In this document: positions 42,748 to 51,210 of the stretch, in pieces
How positions within the stretch are numbered: the first letter of the stretch is position 1
How the letters are laid out: each line of letters opens with the position of its first letter
Assembly (NCBI RefSeq): GCF_002209555.1
Contig: NZ_NJIF01000008.1
Span: 186,001 to 250,000 of the forward strand
Direction of reading: 5' to 3'
Length of the DNA: 64,000 nucleotides
From: Achromobacter insolitus
Lineage (GTDB): Bacteria; Pseudomonadota; Gammaproteobacteria; Burkholderiales; Burkholderiaceae_B
The notes under the pieces: generated by a model
Database searches by the model: none
What the model saw: the letters and a program-made list of their open reading frames with translations, nothing else
What the model was told of the DNA's origin: nothing
Made by a program: the position numbers and the translations under genes

Positions 42748-42763
42748 AGGCCCGGACTCCGCC

Positions 42764-43378
42764 TCAGGTTTCTTCGATGTCGCCGTCGCGCTGCAGCGCG
42801 CGGTGCATGGCTGGACGGTCGCCCAACCGTTCCGCATAGGCCGTGAACACCGGCGTTTCAGGCATGACCTTCACCTGCATCATGTATTGCAAGGTGCCGC
42901 CCAGCACGATGTCCACCGCCGAGAACCTCTCACCCAGGAAAAAAGGGCGTGCCTCCAGGACCCGGGTCAGCACTTGCTGGACCTCGTCGGCCGAGCCCCA
43001 GCCCAGCGCGCCCGCCTGGTGCGGCGTCTTGAAGGCGCGCTCGGCCATCGCGGGCTCGAACACGCCGGTGGAGTATGCCAGCCAGGTCAGGTACGGGCCG
43101 CGCAGCGGGTCGCCCACCACCGGCCCCAGCCCGGACTGGGGAAACAGATCGGTCAGATAGAGCGCGATGGCGGGCGTCTCGAATACGGGCACGCCGTCGT
43201 GCACCAGCGCCGGCACCTTGCGGTGCGGATGGATATCGATGTAGTCCGAGGGCATGTGGCCGGCGCTGTCGCTGCCGCGGATGGACACCATTTCGGTGTC
43301 GTAGGGCACCCCCAGTTCTTCGAGCAGCCAGAGTATCCGGAACGACCGCGAGCGCGGCGCGTGATAGAGCGTAAGCAT
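42764..43378 (-). CDS. Glutathione S-transferase family protein
   Basis: The protein (204 aa) has a thioredoxin-like N-terminal domain (LTLYHAPRSRSFRILWLLEELGVPYDTEMV, HRKVPALVHDGVPVFETPAIALYLTD). An all-helical C-terminal domain follows (PYLTWLAYSTGVFEPAM, FFLGERFSAVDIVLG). It conjugates or reduces with glutathione; the substrate is unknown. A second GST is encoded at 46418. Confidence 0.93.
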   Translation of the reverse strand: MLTLYHAPRSRSFRILWLLEELGVPYDTEMVSIRGSDSAGHMPSDYIDIHPHRKVPALVHDGVPVFETPAIALYLTDLFPQSGLGPVVGDPLRGPYLTWLAYSTGVFEPAMAERAFKTPHQAGALGWGSADEVQQVLTRVLEARPFFLGERFSAVDIVLGGTLQYMMQVKVMPETPVFTAYAERLGDRPAMHRALQRDGDIEET

Positions 43379-43420
43379 GGTCGGTCTCCATGGAAGTCCG
43401 ACCATTTTGCCCCGCGGGCG

Positions 43421-43768
43421 TTACGCCGCCAAGGCCAGCAACACCCCGTAGCCGGCCATGCCCAGCAGCACCGCAACGCCAGCGTTGCTGACCAGGCGGG
43501 CCGCCACGGCAGTCACCACCAGGCCGCCCACGTAGGGACCGATGGTCGCTGCCTGCTCGCCGGCGGCAAGCAGGTCCGGCACGATCACCGCGGCGGCGAT
43601 CCCCGCCAGCAGCGAGGGCCCGAGTGCGGCCAGCGCCGAGCCTTCGCGCGACAGGTGGCGCAACAGGCGGCTGCGCTCGGACAGCATGAAGGGCAAGGCG
43701 CGTGTCAGATAGGTGATGGCCGCCATGGCGATCACCGCGCCCCAGAAACCCAGTCCGTCCACGTTCAT
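43421..43768 (-). CDS. azlD: AzlD-family branched-chain amino acid transporter small subunit
   Basis: This 115-residue membrane protein has about four spans (FWGAVIAMAAITYLTRALPFML, LAALGPSLLAGIAAAVIVPDLL). With AzlC it forms a branched-chain amino acid exporter. Start 43768 (GAGGAGGTCC before the ATG) overlaps the azlC stop by 4 nt. The TYLTRALPF motif is typical of the family. Confidence 0.92.
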   Translation of the reverse strand: MNVDGLGFWGAVIAMAAITYLTRALPFMLSERSRLLRHLSREGSALAALGPSLLAGIAAAVIVPDLLAAGEQAATIGPYVGGLVVTAVAARLVSNAGVAVLLGMAGYGVLLALAA

Positions 43769-44481
43769 GCGGACCTCCTCAGGCGATACGCGGCGCAGCC
43801 GATGACGGCGCCGGCCAGAATGGCCAAGCTGGTGTGGCCCAGCGCGGCCACGACTCCGGCGCCCGCGACCGCCGCCACGATGGGTAGGCCCATGCCCCGC
43901 TTGGCGCTCTGGCACACCAGCGCCATGAACAGCGCAGGCAACGCAAAGCGCATTACCTGGGACAGCATGGGGTAGTGGCGTTCCAGCCCGTCGCCCGCAT
44001 AGACGCCAACGGCGGTGCCGGCGATCCACGTGAGCCATGCGCCCAGCCCCAGGGCGATCATCCAGCGCTGGCGGCCCGCGGGCTCCACGGCCTGCAGGCG
44101 GTTGAAGGCAGTGGCGAACACCTCATCGGTCAAGAGGAACGCGACCTTCAGGCGGTCGCGCAGCGCGGCGGGCAGGAAACGGGACAGCAGCGGGCCGTAC
44201 AACAAGTGGCGGGCATTGAGCAGCGAGCACAGCGCCACCACCCACAGCCATGGCGTGCCGGCCTTGATGGAGGCGAGCAGCAGGAACTGGCTGGCCCCGG
44301 CGTAGACCAGCACGGAAATCAGCACGACCTGCAGGGGCGTGAGGCCTGCAGCGACCCCGGCGATGCCGAAGGTCACGGCTACCGGGAAGTAGCCGATCAT
44401 GACGGGCAGGCAGGATTTCAAGCCATCGATGCGGGCGCCGCCCGCCAGGGCGGCCGCCGCGGGGGCGGAAGGTGTCTCCAA
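43765..44481 (-). CDS. azlC: AzlC-family branched-chain amino acid transporter large subunit
   Basis: This 238-residue membrane protein has LPVMIGYFPVAVTFGIAGVAAGLTPLQVVLISVLVYAGASQFLLL and LNARHLLYGPLLSRFL, the signature parts of AzlC. It overlaps azlD by 4 nt, and the pair forms one exporter operon. No regulator is adjacent. Confidence 0.94.
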   Translation of the reverse strand: METPSAPAAAALAGGARIDGLKSCLPVMIGYFPVAVTFGIAGVAAGLTPLQVVLISVLVYAGASQFLLLASIKAGTPWLWVVALCSLLNARHLLYGPLLSRFLPAALRDRLKVAFLLTDEVFATAFNRLQAVEPAGRQRWMIALGLGAWLTWIAGTAVGVYAGDGLERHYPMLSQVMRFALPALFMALVCQSAKRGMGLPIVAAVAGAGVVAALGHTSLAILAGAVIGCAAYRLRRSA

Positions 44482-44538
44482 GGTGTGTTCGCTTATCCGG
44501 TTCTACGACCAGCTAGTTTACCCACCCGGGAAACGCCC

Positions 44539-44862
44539 CTACTTGTCCTCCAGGCCCAGCGCGCGCAACTGCGCCTTCAGGCGGCGGACTTCCTGGCTCA
44601 GGTCCAGGATCAGCGCCGCCGCGTCCAGGCCGGCGCCGTAATCGCGCACCAGGCGGCGGGCGTCCAGCGCGCGCTGCAGGTCGCTGCTGTAGAAGCGCCA
44701 GTCGGCGGGGCCGGGGCCGCTGGCATTGACGATGCCAACCTCGACCAGCCGCGCAACCCATTCGACTTCCTCGCCGCAGGCGCGGGCCAGATCGTCGGCG
44801 GATAGCGGGCGGGACTTGCCCACGACCGTGGCGGTGGTGACGACGATTTTTTTCATGGTCAT
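44539..44862 (-). CDS. cbpM: Chaperone modulator CbpM
   Basis: CbpM (107 aa) inhibits the J-protein CbpA. The N-terminal half is a MerR-like helix-turn-helix (LSADDLARACGEEVEWVARLVEVGIV), and the C-terminal helix (LILDLSQEVRRLKAQLRALGL) forms the partner-binding region. The ATG at 44862 overlaps the cbpA stop by 4 nt (ATGA); another ATG two codons in is possible. The pair is a standard operon. Confidence 0.92.
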   Translation of the reverse strand: MTMKKIVVTTATVVGKSRPLSADDLARACGEEVEWVARLVEVGIVNASGPGPADWRFYSSDLQRALDARRLVRDYGAGLDAAALILDLSQEVRRLKAQLRALGLEDK

Positions 44863-45800
44863 ACCCCCAGATGACGCCGCGGGTTGAAGGGCAGGTCCTG
44901 TTGCAGCTTGCGATAGGCCTCCTTGGCCGCCTCGCTGTCGGCGGGCGGCAGCACCAGGTCCAGCACCAGGTAGAGGTCACCCGGCGGATCGCCGGGAATC
45001 CCGCGCCCGCGCAGGCGCAGCTTGCGGCCGTTGGCGGACCCCGCCGGTATCGAGACTTCCACCGTGCCGCCCGGCGTGGGCGCGTGCACGCTGGCGCCCA
45101 GCGCGGCTTCCCAGGGCGCCACCGGCAAGGTCATGTAGAGATCGCGGCCATCGGCGCGGTAGCGCGGATGCGGCTTGAAGCGGACTTCCAGGTAGAGGTC
45201 GCCGTTCTCGCCGCCGCCGTAGCCCGGCATGCCCTGTCCGGCCAGGCGGATGTACTGGCCTTCGCGCACGCCCGCGGGAATGCGCACGCTCAACGTGCGG
45301 GTCTGCATATGGGGGCGGCCCTGCTCGTCCATCTGCATGGAGCGCAGGCTGATGTCGCGCGTGGCGCCCTTGAGCGCGTCTTCGAGATCCACCTCGATCG
45401 CGGCGTGGTGGTCATCGCCGCGCGCGCGGAACTCCTGTTGCTGCGCGCCGCCGCGCCGGCCGCGGCCACCGAACAGCGAAGAGAAGAACTCGCTGAACTG
45501 CGCCTCGTCGCCGGGCGCCGCCCCGCGGTGGAACTCGAAGCCCTCGTCCCAGCCGGGCGGCGGCTGGAAGCTGCCCTCGGGCGATACGCCGGCGGCCAGG
45601 TTGTCGTAGGCCAGGCGTTTTTCCTTGTCGCGCAGCACGTCATAGGCTTCGTTGACGTCGCGCATGCGGGTCTCGGCGTCGCTTTCCTTGCTGACGTCGG
45701 GATGATACTTGCGGGCGAGCTTGCGGTAGGCGCGCCGGATGTCGTCTTCGGAGGCCTCCCGCTCCACCCCTAGAATGCTGTAGTAGTCCTTGAACTCCAT
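44859..45800 (-). CDS. cbpA: Curved DNA-binding protein CbpA, DnaJ-type co-chaperone
   Basis: CbpA (313 aa) has an N-terminal J domain with HPD at residues 33-35 (RKLARKYHPDVSKES), a Gly/Phe-rich linker and a DnaJ C-terminal peptide-binding domain (QYIRLAGQGMPGYGGGENGDLYLEV, LRLRGRGIPGDPPGDLYLVLDL). It lacks the zinc fingers of DnaJ. It stimulates DnaK and can bind curved DNA. It is followed by cbpM, which modulates it. Confidence 0.96.
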   Translation of the reverse strand: MEFKDYYSILGVEREASEDDIRRAYRKLARKYHPDVSKESDAETRMRDVNEAYDVLRDKEKRLAYDNLAAGVSPEGSFQPPPGWDEGFEFHRGAAPGDEAQFSEFFSSLFGGRGRRGGAQQQEFRARGDDHHAAIEVDLEDALKGATRDISLRSMQMDEQGRPHMQTRTLSVRIPAGVREGQYIRLAGQGMPGYGGGENGDLYLEVRFKPHPRYRADGRDLYMTLPVAPWEAALGASVHAPTPGGTVEVSIPAGSANGRKLRLRGRGIPGDPPGDLYLVLDLVLPPADSEAAKEAYRKLQQDLPFNPRRHLGV

Positions 45801-45984
45801 GTGCAGCCCTTGGCAAAGCGTTGCGGCCGCCTCCGGGTGAGCCGGATCCGGCCTGGGATATCAGCAAGATAGGGGTTATGGGGCGATTTTTCAATGCGCC
45901 CGGTCAGGCTTTCGGCCTGCGCTCGCGTAGTATCTGCTTTTTCCATGGGCGCGATTCCGCCCGGACTTCGAGACAGGATCCACG

Positions 45985-46314
45985 ATGAAGATGAGCAACA
46001 TCCCCTTCGGCACCACTGACTGGTCCGAGGTGGAACCCACCGAACACGCCGGCGAAACCGGCATGGCCTACTGGCGCACCCGGCAATTCGGCGATCTGCG
46101 CGTGCGCATGGTGGAGTACACGCCGGGCTATCTGGCCGACCACTGGTGCAGCAAGGGCCACATCCTGTTCTGCCTGGAAGGCGAACTGCACACCGAACTC
46201 GAAGACGGCCGGCAATTCGTGCTGAAGCCGGGCATGAGCTACCAGGTCGCGGACCAGGCCGAACCGCACCGCTCCTCCACCGCCACCGGCGCCAAGCTCT
46301 TCATCGTCGACTGA
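45985..46314 (+). CDS. Small cupin-fold protein (DHCW-motif type)
   Basis: This 109-residue single cupin domain shows YTPGYLADHWCSKGHILFCLEGELHTELEDGR, with Asp-His-Trp-Cys at the first motif. PHRSSTATGAKLFIVD follows at the end. It resembles the family named for its DHCW motif. Cupins of this size bind a metal or a small ligand; the function is unknown. ATG choices at 45985 and 45991 are close. Confidence 0.85.
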   Translation: MKMSNIPFGTTDWSEVEPTEHAGETGMAYWRTRQFGDLRVRMVEYTPGYLADHWCSKGHILFCLEGELHTELEDGRQFVLKPGMSYQVADQAEPHRSSTATGAKLFIVD

Positions 46315-46417
46315 CTCCCCCCGGGGCGACACGCTGGCCGCAGATGCGTTACGCTTTGATGTGTCCGCGGCCTCGCGCCACGGCCCTGCCGCTACCCGTC
46401 TGACCGGAGACTAGATT

Positions 46418-47053
46418 TTGGGCGCCCCGCTTACGCTATACGTCGATTCCCTGTTCCTCAGCCCTTACGCCATGTCGGTCTATGTCGCGCTGACGGAAAA
46501 ACAGCTGCCATTCGAGGTGCGTCCCATCGACCTGGAAGCGGGCGAACAACGCATGCAGCCCTACCAAAGCCGCGCGTTGACCTCGCGGGTGCCCGCGTTG
46601 ACGCATGCGGATTTCAGCCTGACTGAATCCAGCGCCATCACCGAATACCTGGAAGACGCCTTCCCCGCCCCCGAGCACACCGCGCTTTATCCGCGCGACG
46701 TCCGCCAGCGCGCTCGCGCCCGCCAGTTGCAGGCCTGGCTGCGCAGCGATCTGGGCGCGCTGCGCCAGGAACGGCCGACCGAAACCGTGTTCTACGGCGC
46801 CGCCGGCCTGCCGCTGTCGGACGCCGCCCATGCAGCGGCGGCCAAGCTCATCCATGTGGGCACTCACCTGGTGGGCAATGGCCGCACGTCGCTGTTCGAA
46901 GACTGGTGCATTGCGGACACCGACCTGGCGCTCATGCTCAAGCGCCTCTTCCAGGACGAACTGCCCGACGCCCTGCGCGCCTACGCCGACGCCCAGTGGC
47001 AACGCCCCTCCGTCCAGAAATGGCTGGAGCACAACGCGGCTGCGCGCGCCTGA
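46418..47053 (+). CDS. Glutathione S-transferase (YfcF-like), TTG start
   Basis: The protein (211 aa) starts at TTG with GGAGA seven bases upstream (46406-46410) and no in-frame ATG near enough. The N-terminal domain is LTLYVDSLFLSPYAMSVYVALTEKQLPFEVRPIDL, followed by SRVPALTHADFSLTESSAITEYLEDAF. The C-terminal domain contains LFEDWCIADTDLALML. YfcF-type enzymes have glutathione transferase or peroxidase activity. A VOC protein gene follows 21 bp later and may be cotranscribed. Confidence 0.92.
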   Translation: MGAPLTLYVDSLFLSPYAMSVYVALTEKQLPFEVRPIDLEAGEQRMQPYQSRALTSRVPALTHADFSLTESSAITEYLEDAFPAPEHTALYPRDVRQRARARQLQAWLRSDLGALRQERPTETVFYGAAGLPLSDAAHAAAAKLIHVGTHLVGNGRTSLFEDWCIADTDLALMLKRLFQDELPDALRAYADAQWQRPSVQKWLEHNAAARA

Positions 47054-47074
47054 AACGCCCCACAAGGAGCCGCG

Positions 47075-47473
47075 ATGCAATTGCTGGATCACGTCTCCAT
47101 CGCCGTTACCCGACTGGACGCGGCGCGGCCGTTCTACGACGCCATCATGCAGGCGCTGGGCGCGGCCAAGGTCTATGACCGCCCCGATGCGCTCGGCTAT
47201 GGCGAACGCTGCCGCGCCGGCAGCAGCCAGCACAGCTATCTGTCCGTGTTCGCCGAGGACGGCGCGGCAACGTCCGCCGCGCGCCGCCACTGGTGCTTCA
47301 AGGCGCCCAGCCGCGCCGCTGTCGACGCCTTCCATGCCGCCGGCCTGGCTCATGGCGGACGCGACGATGGCGCGCCGGGCTTGCGCGAACACTATCACCC
47401 CCACTACTACGCCGCCTTCCTGCTGGACCCGTCCGGCAACCGCATCGAAGCGGTCTGCCATGACCCTGCTTGA
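47075..47473 (+). CDS. VOC-superfamily (glyoxalase-like) protein
   Basis: This 132-residue single-domain protein has MQLLDHVSIAVTRLDAARPFYDAIMQALG at the start and HPHYYAAFLLDPSGNRIEAVCH at the end, the paired beta-alpha-beta-beta-beta modules of vicinal-oxygen-chelate proteins. His6 and the C-terminal Glu are likely metal ligands. Its substrate is unknown. An in-frame pairing with the upstream GST suggests a detoxification role. Confidence 0.9.
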   Translation: MQLLDHVSIAVTRLDAARPFYDAIMQALGAAKVYDRPDALGYGERCRAGSSQHSYLSVFAEDGAATSAARRHWCFKAPSRAAVDAFHAAGLAHGGRDDGAPGLREHYHPHYYAAFLLDPSGNRIEAVCHDPA

Positions 47474-47523
47474 GCTGTAGCCTGGCTGCCCGTTCCTAAT
47501 GGGGACAGGTAGATCAAGCCTCT

Positions 47524-47537
47524 TTGACCTGTATCAA
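47524..47537. promoter_or_regulatory. FNR/ANR-type box upstream of the DUF3141 operon
   Basis: TTGAC-CTGT-ATCAA matches the TTGAT-N4-ATCAA consensus at nine of ten positions. Its centre is about 124 bp before the first gene, leaving room for a promoter and a ~80-nt leader if FNR activates from -41.5. Confidence 0.65.
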
Positions 47538-47544
47538 GATGTCC

Positions 47545-47563
47545 GATGTTGCAGCGCAACATC
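47545..47563. promoter_or_regulatory. Inverted repeat in the DUF3141 operon leader/promoter
   Basis: GATGTTGC-AGC-GCAACATC is a perfect 8-bp dyad directly downstream of the FNR-type box. It could be a second operator or a 5' hairpin. Confidence 0.4.
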
Positions 47564-47654
47564 AGTTGCGGTGTAATGGAGAGGTCAACTCTGCCGGTTC
47601 CACTCGGAATCGGCGCGGCGGCTCGCCGCCGCATGCAACCTACAGGAGATCGCC

Positions 47655-50036
47655 ATGGCCGGATCCGGCAACGATCGCGTACCCGCCCCGTCTTTCAACC
47701 CCTGGACAGCCGCCTACGAATACGCGGTGGACGCCTGGCAACGCGGCGTGCTTTACGCCGACGTGATGCGCCAGCGCGGCAACCAGTACCACGAACACAT
47801 GGCCAAGCGCGCACCCAATGTGCTGAGCATGGAGTCCGAGCTGGTCATGGACGGACGCTGCCTGCCCCGCCCCGTCAACTACGGCCTGCTGCGCATCAAG
47901 CCGCCCGAGGGCGTGGAAACCGACCCGATCAAGCGCCCCTTCCTGGTGGTCGACCCGCGCGCCGGACACGGGCCCGGCATTGGCGGCTTCAAGCCTGAAA
48001 GCGAGATCGGCGTAGCGCTGCGCGCGGGCCATCCCTGCTACTTCGCCACCTTCCTGCCCCAACCCATGCCGACCCAGACCGTCGAAGACGTGATGATGGC
48101 CGAGGCGCGGTTCCTGGAAGAAATCATCGCGCTCCACCCGAATGCCGAAGGCAAGCCGGTAGTCGTGGCCAATTGCCAGGCAGGCTGGCAGATCATGATG
48201 ACCGCCGCGGTGCGGCCCGAGCTGTTCGGCCCCATCATCGTGGCCGGCGCGCCGCTGTCGTACTGGGCGGGCTGGCGCGGCATGAACCCCATGCGCTACG
48301 CCGGCGGCCTGCTGGGCGGCAGCTGGCTCACCGCGCTGACCAGCGACCTCGGCGACGGCAAATTCGACGGCGCCTGGCTGGTGCAGAACTTCGAAAACCT
48401 GAATCCGGCCAACACCCTGTGGTCCAAACAGTACAACCTGTACTCCAACGTCGACACCGAGGCCAAGCGCTACCTCAGCTTCGAAAAATGGTGGGGCGGC
48501 CACGTCTTCCTGAACGGCCCGGAAATCCAGTACATCGTCGACAATCTTTTCGTCGGCAACCGCCTGGCCACCGCCGGCCTGGTGACCTCGGACGGCATCC
48601 GCATCGACCTGCGCAACATCCGCTCGCCCATCGTGGTGTTCTGCTCCAAGGGCGACAACATCACGCCGCCGCCGCAGGCGCTGGGCTGGATCCCCGACCT
48701 GTACCAGGACGACGCCGAAGTCCTGGCCCATGGGCAGACCATCGTGTATGCCGTGCATGAAAGCATCGGCCACCTGGGGATCTTCGTGTCCGGCAGCGTG
48801 GCGCGCAAGGAGCACCAGGAATTCACGTCCAACATCGACATGATCGACGTGCTGCCGCCGGGCATCTACCAGGCCGAGATCGCCGACAAGACGCCCGACA
48901 CGCCCAATGCCGACCTGGCCTATGGCAACTATGTGCTGTCGTTCGAACAGCGCACCCTGGACGACGTGCGCGCCATTGTCGAACGCAACGAAGAGGACGA
49001 CCGCCGCTTTGCCGCCGTCGCCCGCATTTCCGACATCAACCTGGGCATGTACCGCAGCTTCCTGCAACCCTGGCTGCGCGCCCTGGTGACGCCGCAATCG
49101 GCGGAATGGTCGCAGCGCCTGCATCCGCTGCGCCTGCCGTACGAACTGATCTCCGACCGCAATCCGGCCATCGCGCCGATTGCCCAGGTCGCCGAACAGG
49201 TGCGCGAACACCGCCAGCCGGTATCGGCCGACAACCCCTTCCTGATGGCGCAGGAAATGTTCTCGAACCTGGTCGAAACCAGTCTGAACATCTGGCAGGA
49301 ACTGCGCGATTCCGCCGACGAGCGCACCTTCATGGGCGTTTACGGTTCGCCGCTGGTGCAGGACCTGGCCGGCCTGGGCGCGCGCTCCGGCCCGCCCCGC
49401 AAGCATCCGGGCGTGTCACCCGAGCACCGCCGCTTCATGGAAGAGCGCGCCGCCGAGCTGCGATCGCTGATGCTGGAAGGCGGCCTGCGCGTGGCCGCGA
49501 TCCGCATGCTGCTGTATGTGTCGGGCGCCGAGGGCGGCCTGGACGAACGCAGCTACGCGCTGATCCGCAAGATGCGCGCCGAATCCGACACCGCGCTGTC
49601 GTTGCAGGAGTTCAAGGACATCATCCGCGATCAGGCCTTGATGATGACCCTGGACGCCGCCGGCGCCATCCAGGCCATACCGCACCTGCTGGACAACGCG
49701 CCCGCCGCCGCGATCCGCGAAACGCTCGACACCATGAAGCACGTGCTGGAAGCCGCCGAGCCCCTGAGCGAAGCCGCCCGCATCAGCCTGGACGAGATGG
49801 AACGCATCTTCGAATATGCCGAGCGCCGCGCGCAGAAGCGTGAGGAGGCCCAACAGCCCGCGCCCAGGAAAACGGCGACGGTCGCGCGCAAACCGGTGCG
49901 CGAGGCGGCCGCCAGGCACGAAGCGCCCTCGGCCACGGCCGAGCCTGCTGTCCCCGTACGCGCCAAGAAGCGTAGCGCCTCCGCCAAACCCGCCGCGCGT
50001 CCCGCGCGCAAATCCACCAAGGCAAAATCCGCATGA
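47655..50036 (+). CDS. DUF3141 protein, PHA-synthase-like alpha/beta hydrolase with basic tail
   Basis: The protein has 793 residues. The alpha/beta core resembles polyhydroxyalkanoate synthases: nucleophile elbow VANCQAGWQ with Cys174, acid Asp334 in SKGDNITPP and His373 in ESIGHLGIFVSG. A helical middle follows, then an Ala/Lys/Pro/Arg-rich tail (last ~70 residues, KSTKAKSA end) of histone-H1 or phasin-like character. Members are annotated DUF3141 or PhaC-like and usually precede pta, ack and fabI genes as here. The next gene overlaps it by 4 nt. The FNR-type box lies upstream. Catalytic activity is not established. Confidence 0.9.
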   Translation: MAGSGNDRVPAPSFNPWTAAYEYAVDAWQRGVLYADVMRQRGNQYHEHMAKRAPNVLSMESELVMDGRCLPRPVNYGLLRIKPPEGVETDPIKRPFLVVDPRAGHGPGIGGFKPESEIGVALRAGHPCYFATFLPQPMPTQTVEDVMMAEARFLEEIIALHPNAEGKPVVVANCQAGWQIMMTAAVRPELFGPIIVAGAPLSYWAGWRGMNPMRYAGGLLGGSWLTALTSDLGDGKFDGAWLVQNFENLNPANTLWSKQYNLYSNVDTEAKRYLSFEKWWGGHVFLNGPEIQYIVDNLFVGNRLATAGLVTSDGIRIDLRNIRSPIVVFCSKGDNITPPPQALGWIPDLYQDDAEVLAHGQTIVYAVHESIGHLGIFVSGSVARKEHQEFTSNIDMIDVLPPGIYQAEIADKTPDTPNADLAYGNYVLSFEQRTLDDVRAIVERNEEDDRRFAAVARISDINLGMYRSFLQPWLRALVTPQSAEWSQRLHPLRLPYELISDRNPAIAPIAQVAEQVREHRQPVSADNPFLMAQEMFSNLVETSLNIWQELRDSADERTFMGVYGSPLVQDLAGLGARSGPPRKHPGVSPEHRRFMEERAAELRSLMLEGGLRVAAIRMLLYVSGAEGGLDERSYALIRKMRAESDTALSLQEFKDIIRDQALMMTLDAAGAIQAIPHLLDNAPAAAIRETLDTMKHVLEAAEPLSEAARISLDEMERIFEYAERRAQKREEAQQPAPRKTATVARKPVREAAARHEAPSATAEPAVPVRAKKRSASAKPAARPARKSTKAKSA

Positions 50037-50977
50037 CGCTGCCTACATCCACCCATTACGACAAGCTCATCGCGCGCGCGCAGACACTTGCGCCCGCGCA
50101 TTGCGCCATCGCCCATCCCTGCGACGAACCGTCGCTGTCGGCCGCGCTCGAAGCGCGCGACCTGGGCTTGCTGCGGCCGATCCTGGTGGGCCCCGAGCTG
50201 AAGATCCGCGCCACCGCCGCCCAGCATAAGCTCAACCTGGGCGACGCCCGCATCGTGGACGCGCCGCACAGCCACGCCGCGGCCGAATGCGCCGTCGGCC
50301 TGGTGCGCAGCGGCGAAGCCGAGCTGCTCATGAAGGGCAGCCTGCACACTGACGAACTCATGCACGAAGTGGTGGCACGCACCACCGGGCTGCGCAGCAG
50401 CCGGCGCATCAGTCATGTGTTCATCATGGAAGTGCCGACCTACGCGGAGCCGCTGTTCATCACCGACGCCGCCATCAATATCTTTCCGGACCTCGAAACC
50501 AAGGCCGACATCATCCGCAACGTGATCGACCTGCACCACGGCCTGGGCCTGGGCGAGCCGCGCGTGGCGATCCTGTCCGCAGTGGAACAGGTCAATCCCA
50601 GTATTCCCAGCACCATCGAGGCGGCCGCGCTGTGCAAGATGGCCGACCGCGGCCAGATCACGGGCGGCCTGCTGGACGGTCCCCTGGCGCTGGACAACGC
50701 CATCAGTCCCGACGCCGCCCGCATCAAGGGCATCCGCTCGCCGGTAGCCGGCGTGGCGCAGGTGCTGGTCGTGCCCGATCTGGAAGCCGGCAACATGCTG
50801 GCCAAGAACCTGACCTTCCTGGCCAACGCCGAAGCCGCCGGCATCGTGCTGGGCGCGCGCGTGCCCATCATCCTGACAAGCCGTGCCGACAGCCCGCGCT
50901 CGCGGCTCGCGTCCTGCGCGGTTGCCGCGATCTACGCGCACCACCTGGCCCAGCAGGAAGCCCGCCCGCTCGCTTAG
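50033..50977 (+). CDS. Phosphate acetyl/butyryltransferase
   Basis: This 314-residue PTA/PTB-fold enzyme interconverts acyl-CoA and acyl phosphate. LEARDLGLLRPILVGPELKI, ELLMKGSLHTDELMHEVV, ITDAAINIFPDLETKADI, GGLLDGPLALDNAISPDAARIKGI and VPDLEAGNMLAKNLTFLA are typical. It lacks the N-terminal MaoC hydratase part of some longer homologues. With the acetate kinase two genes later it can make ATP from acetyl-CoA. Start overlaps the DUF3141 stop (ATGA). Confidence 0.94.
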   Translation: MTLPTSTHYDKLIARAQTLAPAHCAIAHPCDEPSLSAALEARDLGLLRPILVGPELKIRATAAQHKLNLGDARIVDAPHSHAAAECAVGLVRSGEAELLMKGSLHTDELMHEVVARTTGLRSSRRISHVFIMEVPTYAEPLFITDAAINIFPDLETKADIIRNVIDLHHGLGLGEPRVAILSAVEQVNPSIPSTIEAAALCKMADRGQITGGLLDGPLALDNAISPDAARIKGIRSPVAGVAQVLVVPDLEAGNMLAKNLTFLANAEAAGIVLGARVPIILTSRADSPRSRLASCAVAAIYAHHLAQQEARPLA

Positions 50978-50989
50978 CACATGGAAACC

Positions 50990-51060
50990 ACCCCCTACCC
51001 GCTTACGCGGGCCCCCTCAAGGGGGCGGCACTGGCGGACCGGCAAAGCCGGATCCGCGGT
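50990..51060. repeat. REP-like extragenic element with two hairpins
   Basis: A GCCCCCT-CA-AGGGGGC hairpin (51011-51026) is followed by GCGGACCGGC-AAA-GCCGGATCCGC (51034-51057, one bulged A). The 233-bp gap that holds it is much larger than other gaps in this operon. Elements of this style are common between genes in Achromobacter/Bordetella relatives (from memory). It may stabilise mRNA or partly terminate before ackA. Confidence 0.6.
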
Positions 51061-51210
51061 GTCCCGGATCGGCTCCGACGCGTATTGCGCAAGCCACGGC
51101 GCGCTTCGAGTCGAGGCCCTGGAACGGGATTTTTCGTTTTGTCTTCGGCAGGTCGTACCGCGGGCAGAGAAGCTCGCGCGCAACTTGTCTCAACGTGGAA
51201 TCACAGCGCC

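Noticed and set aside
46418..46420. Sequencing error at the GST start (no ATG)
   Set aside because: The TTG has a good ribosome site seven bases upstream and the N-terminus matches the family from that codon.
47640..49406. 588-codon minus-strand open frame opposite the DUF3141 gene
   Set aside because: Antisense shadow of a gene with a catalytic triad and operon context.
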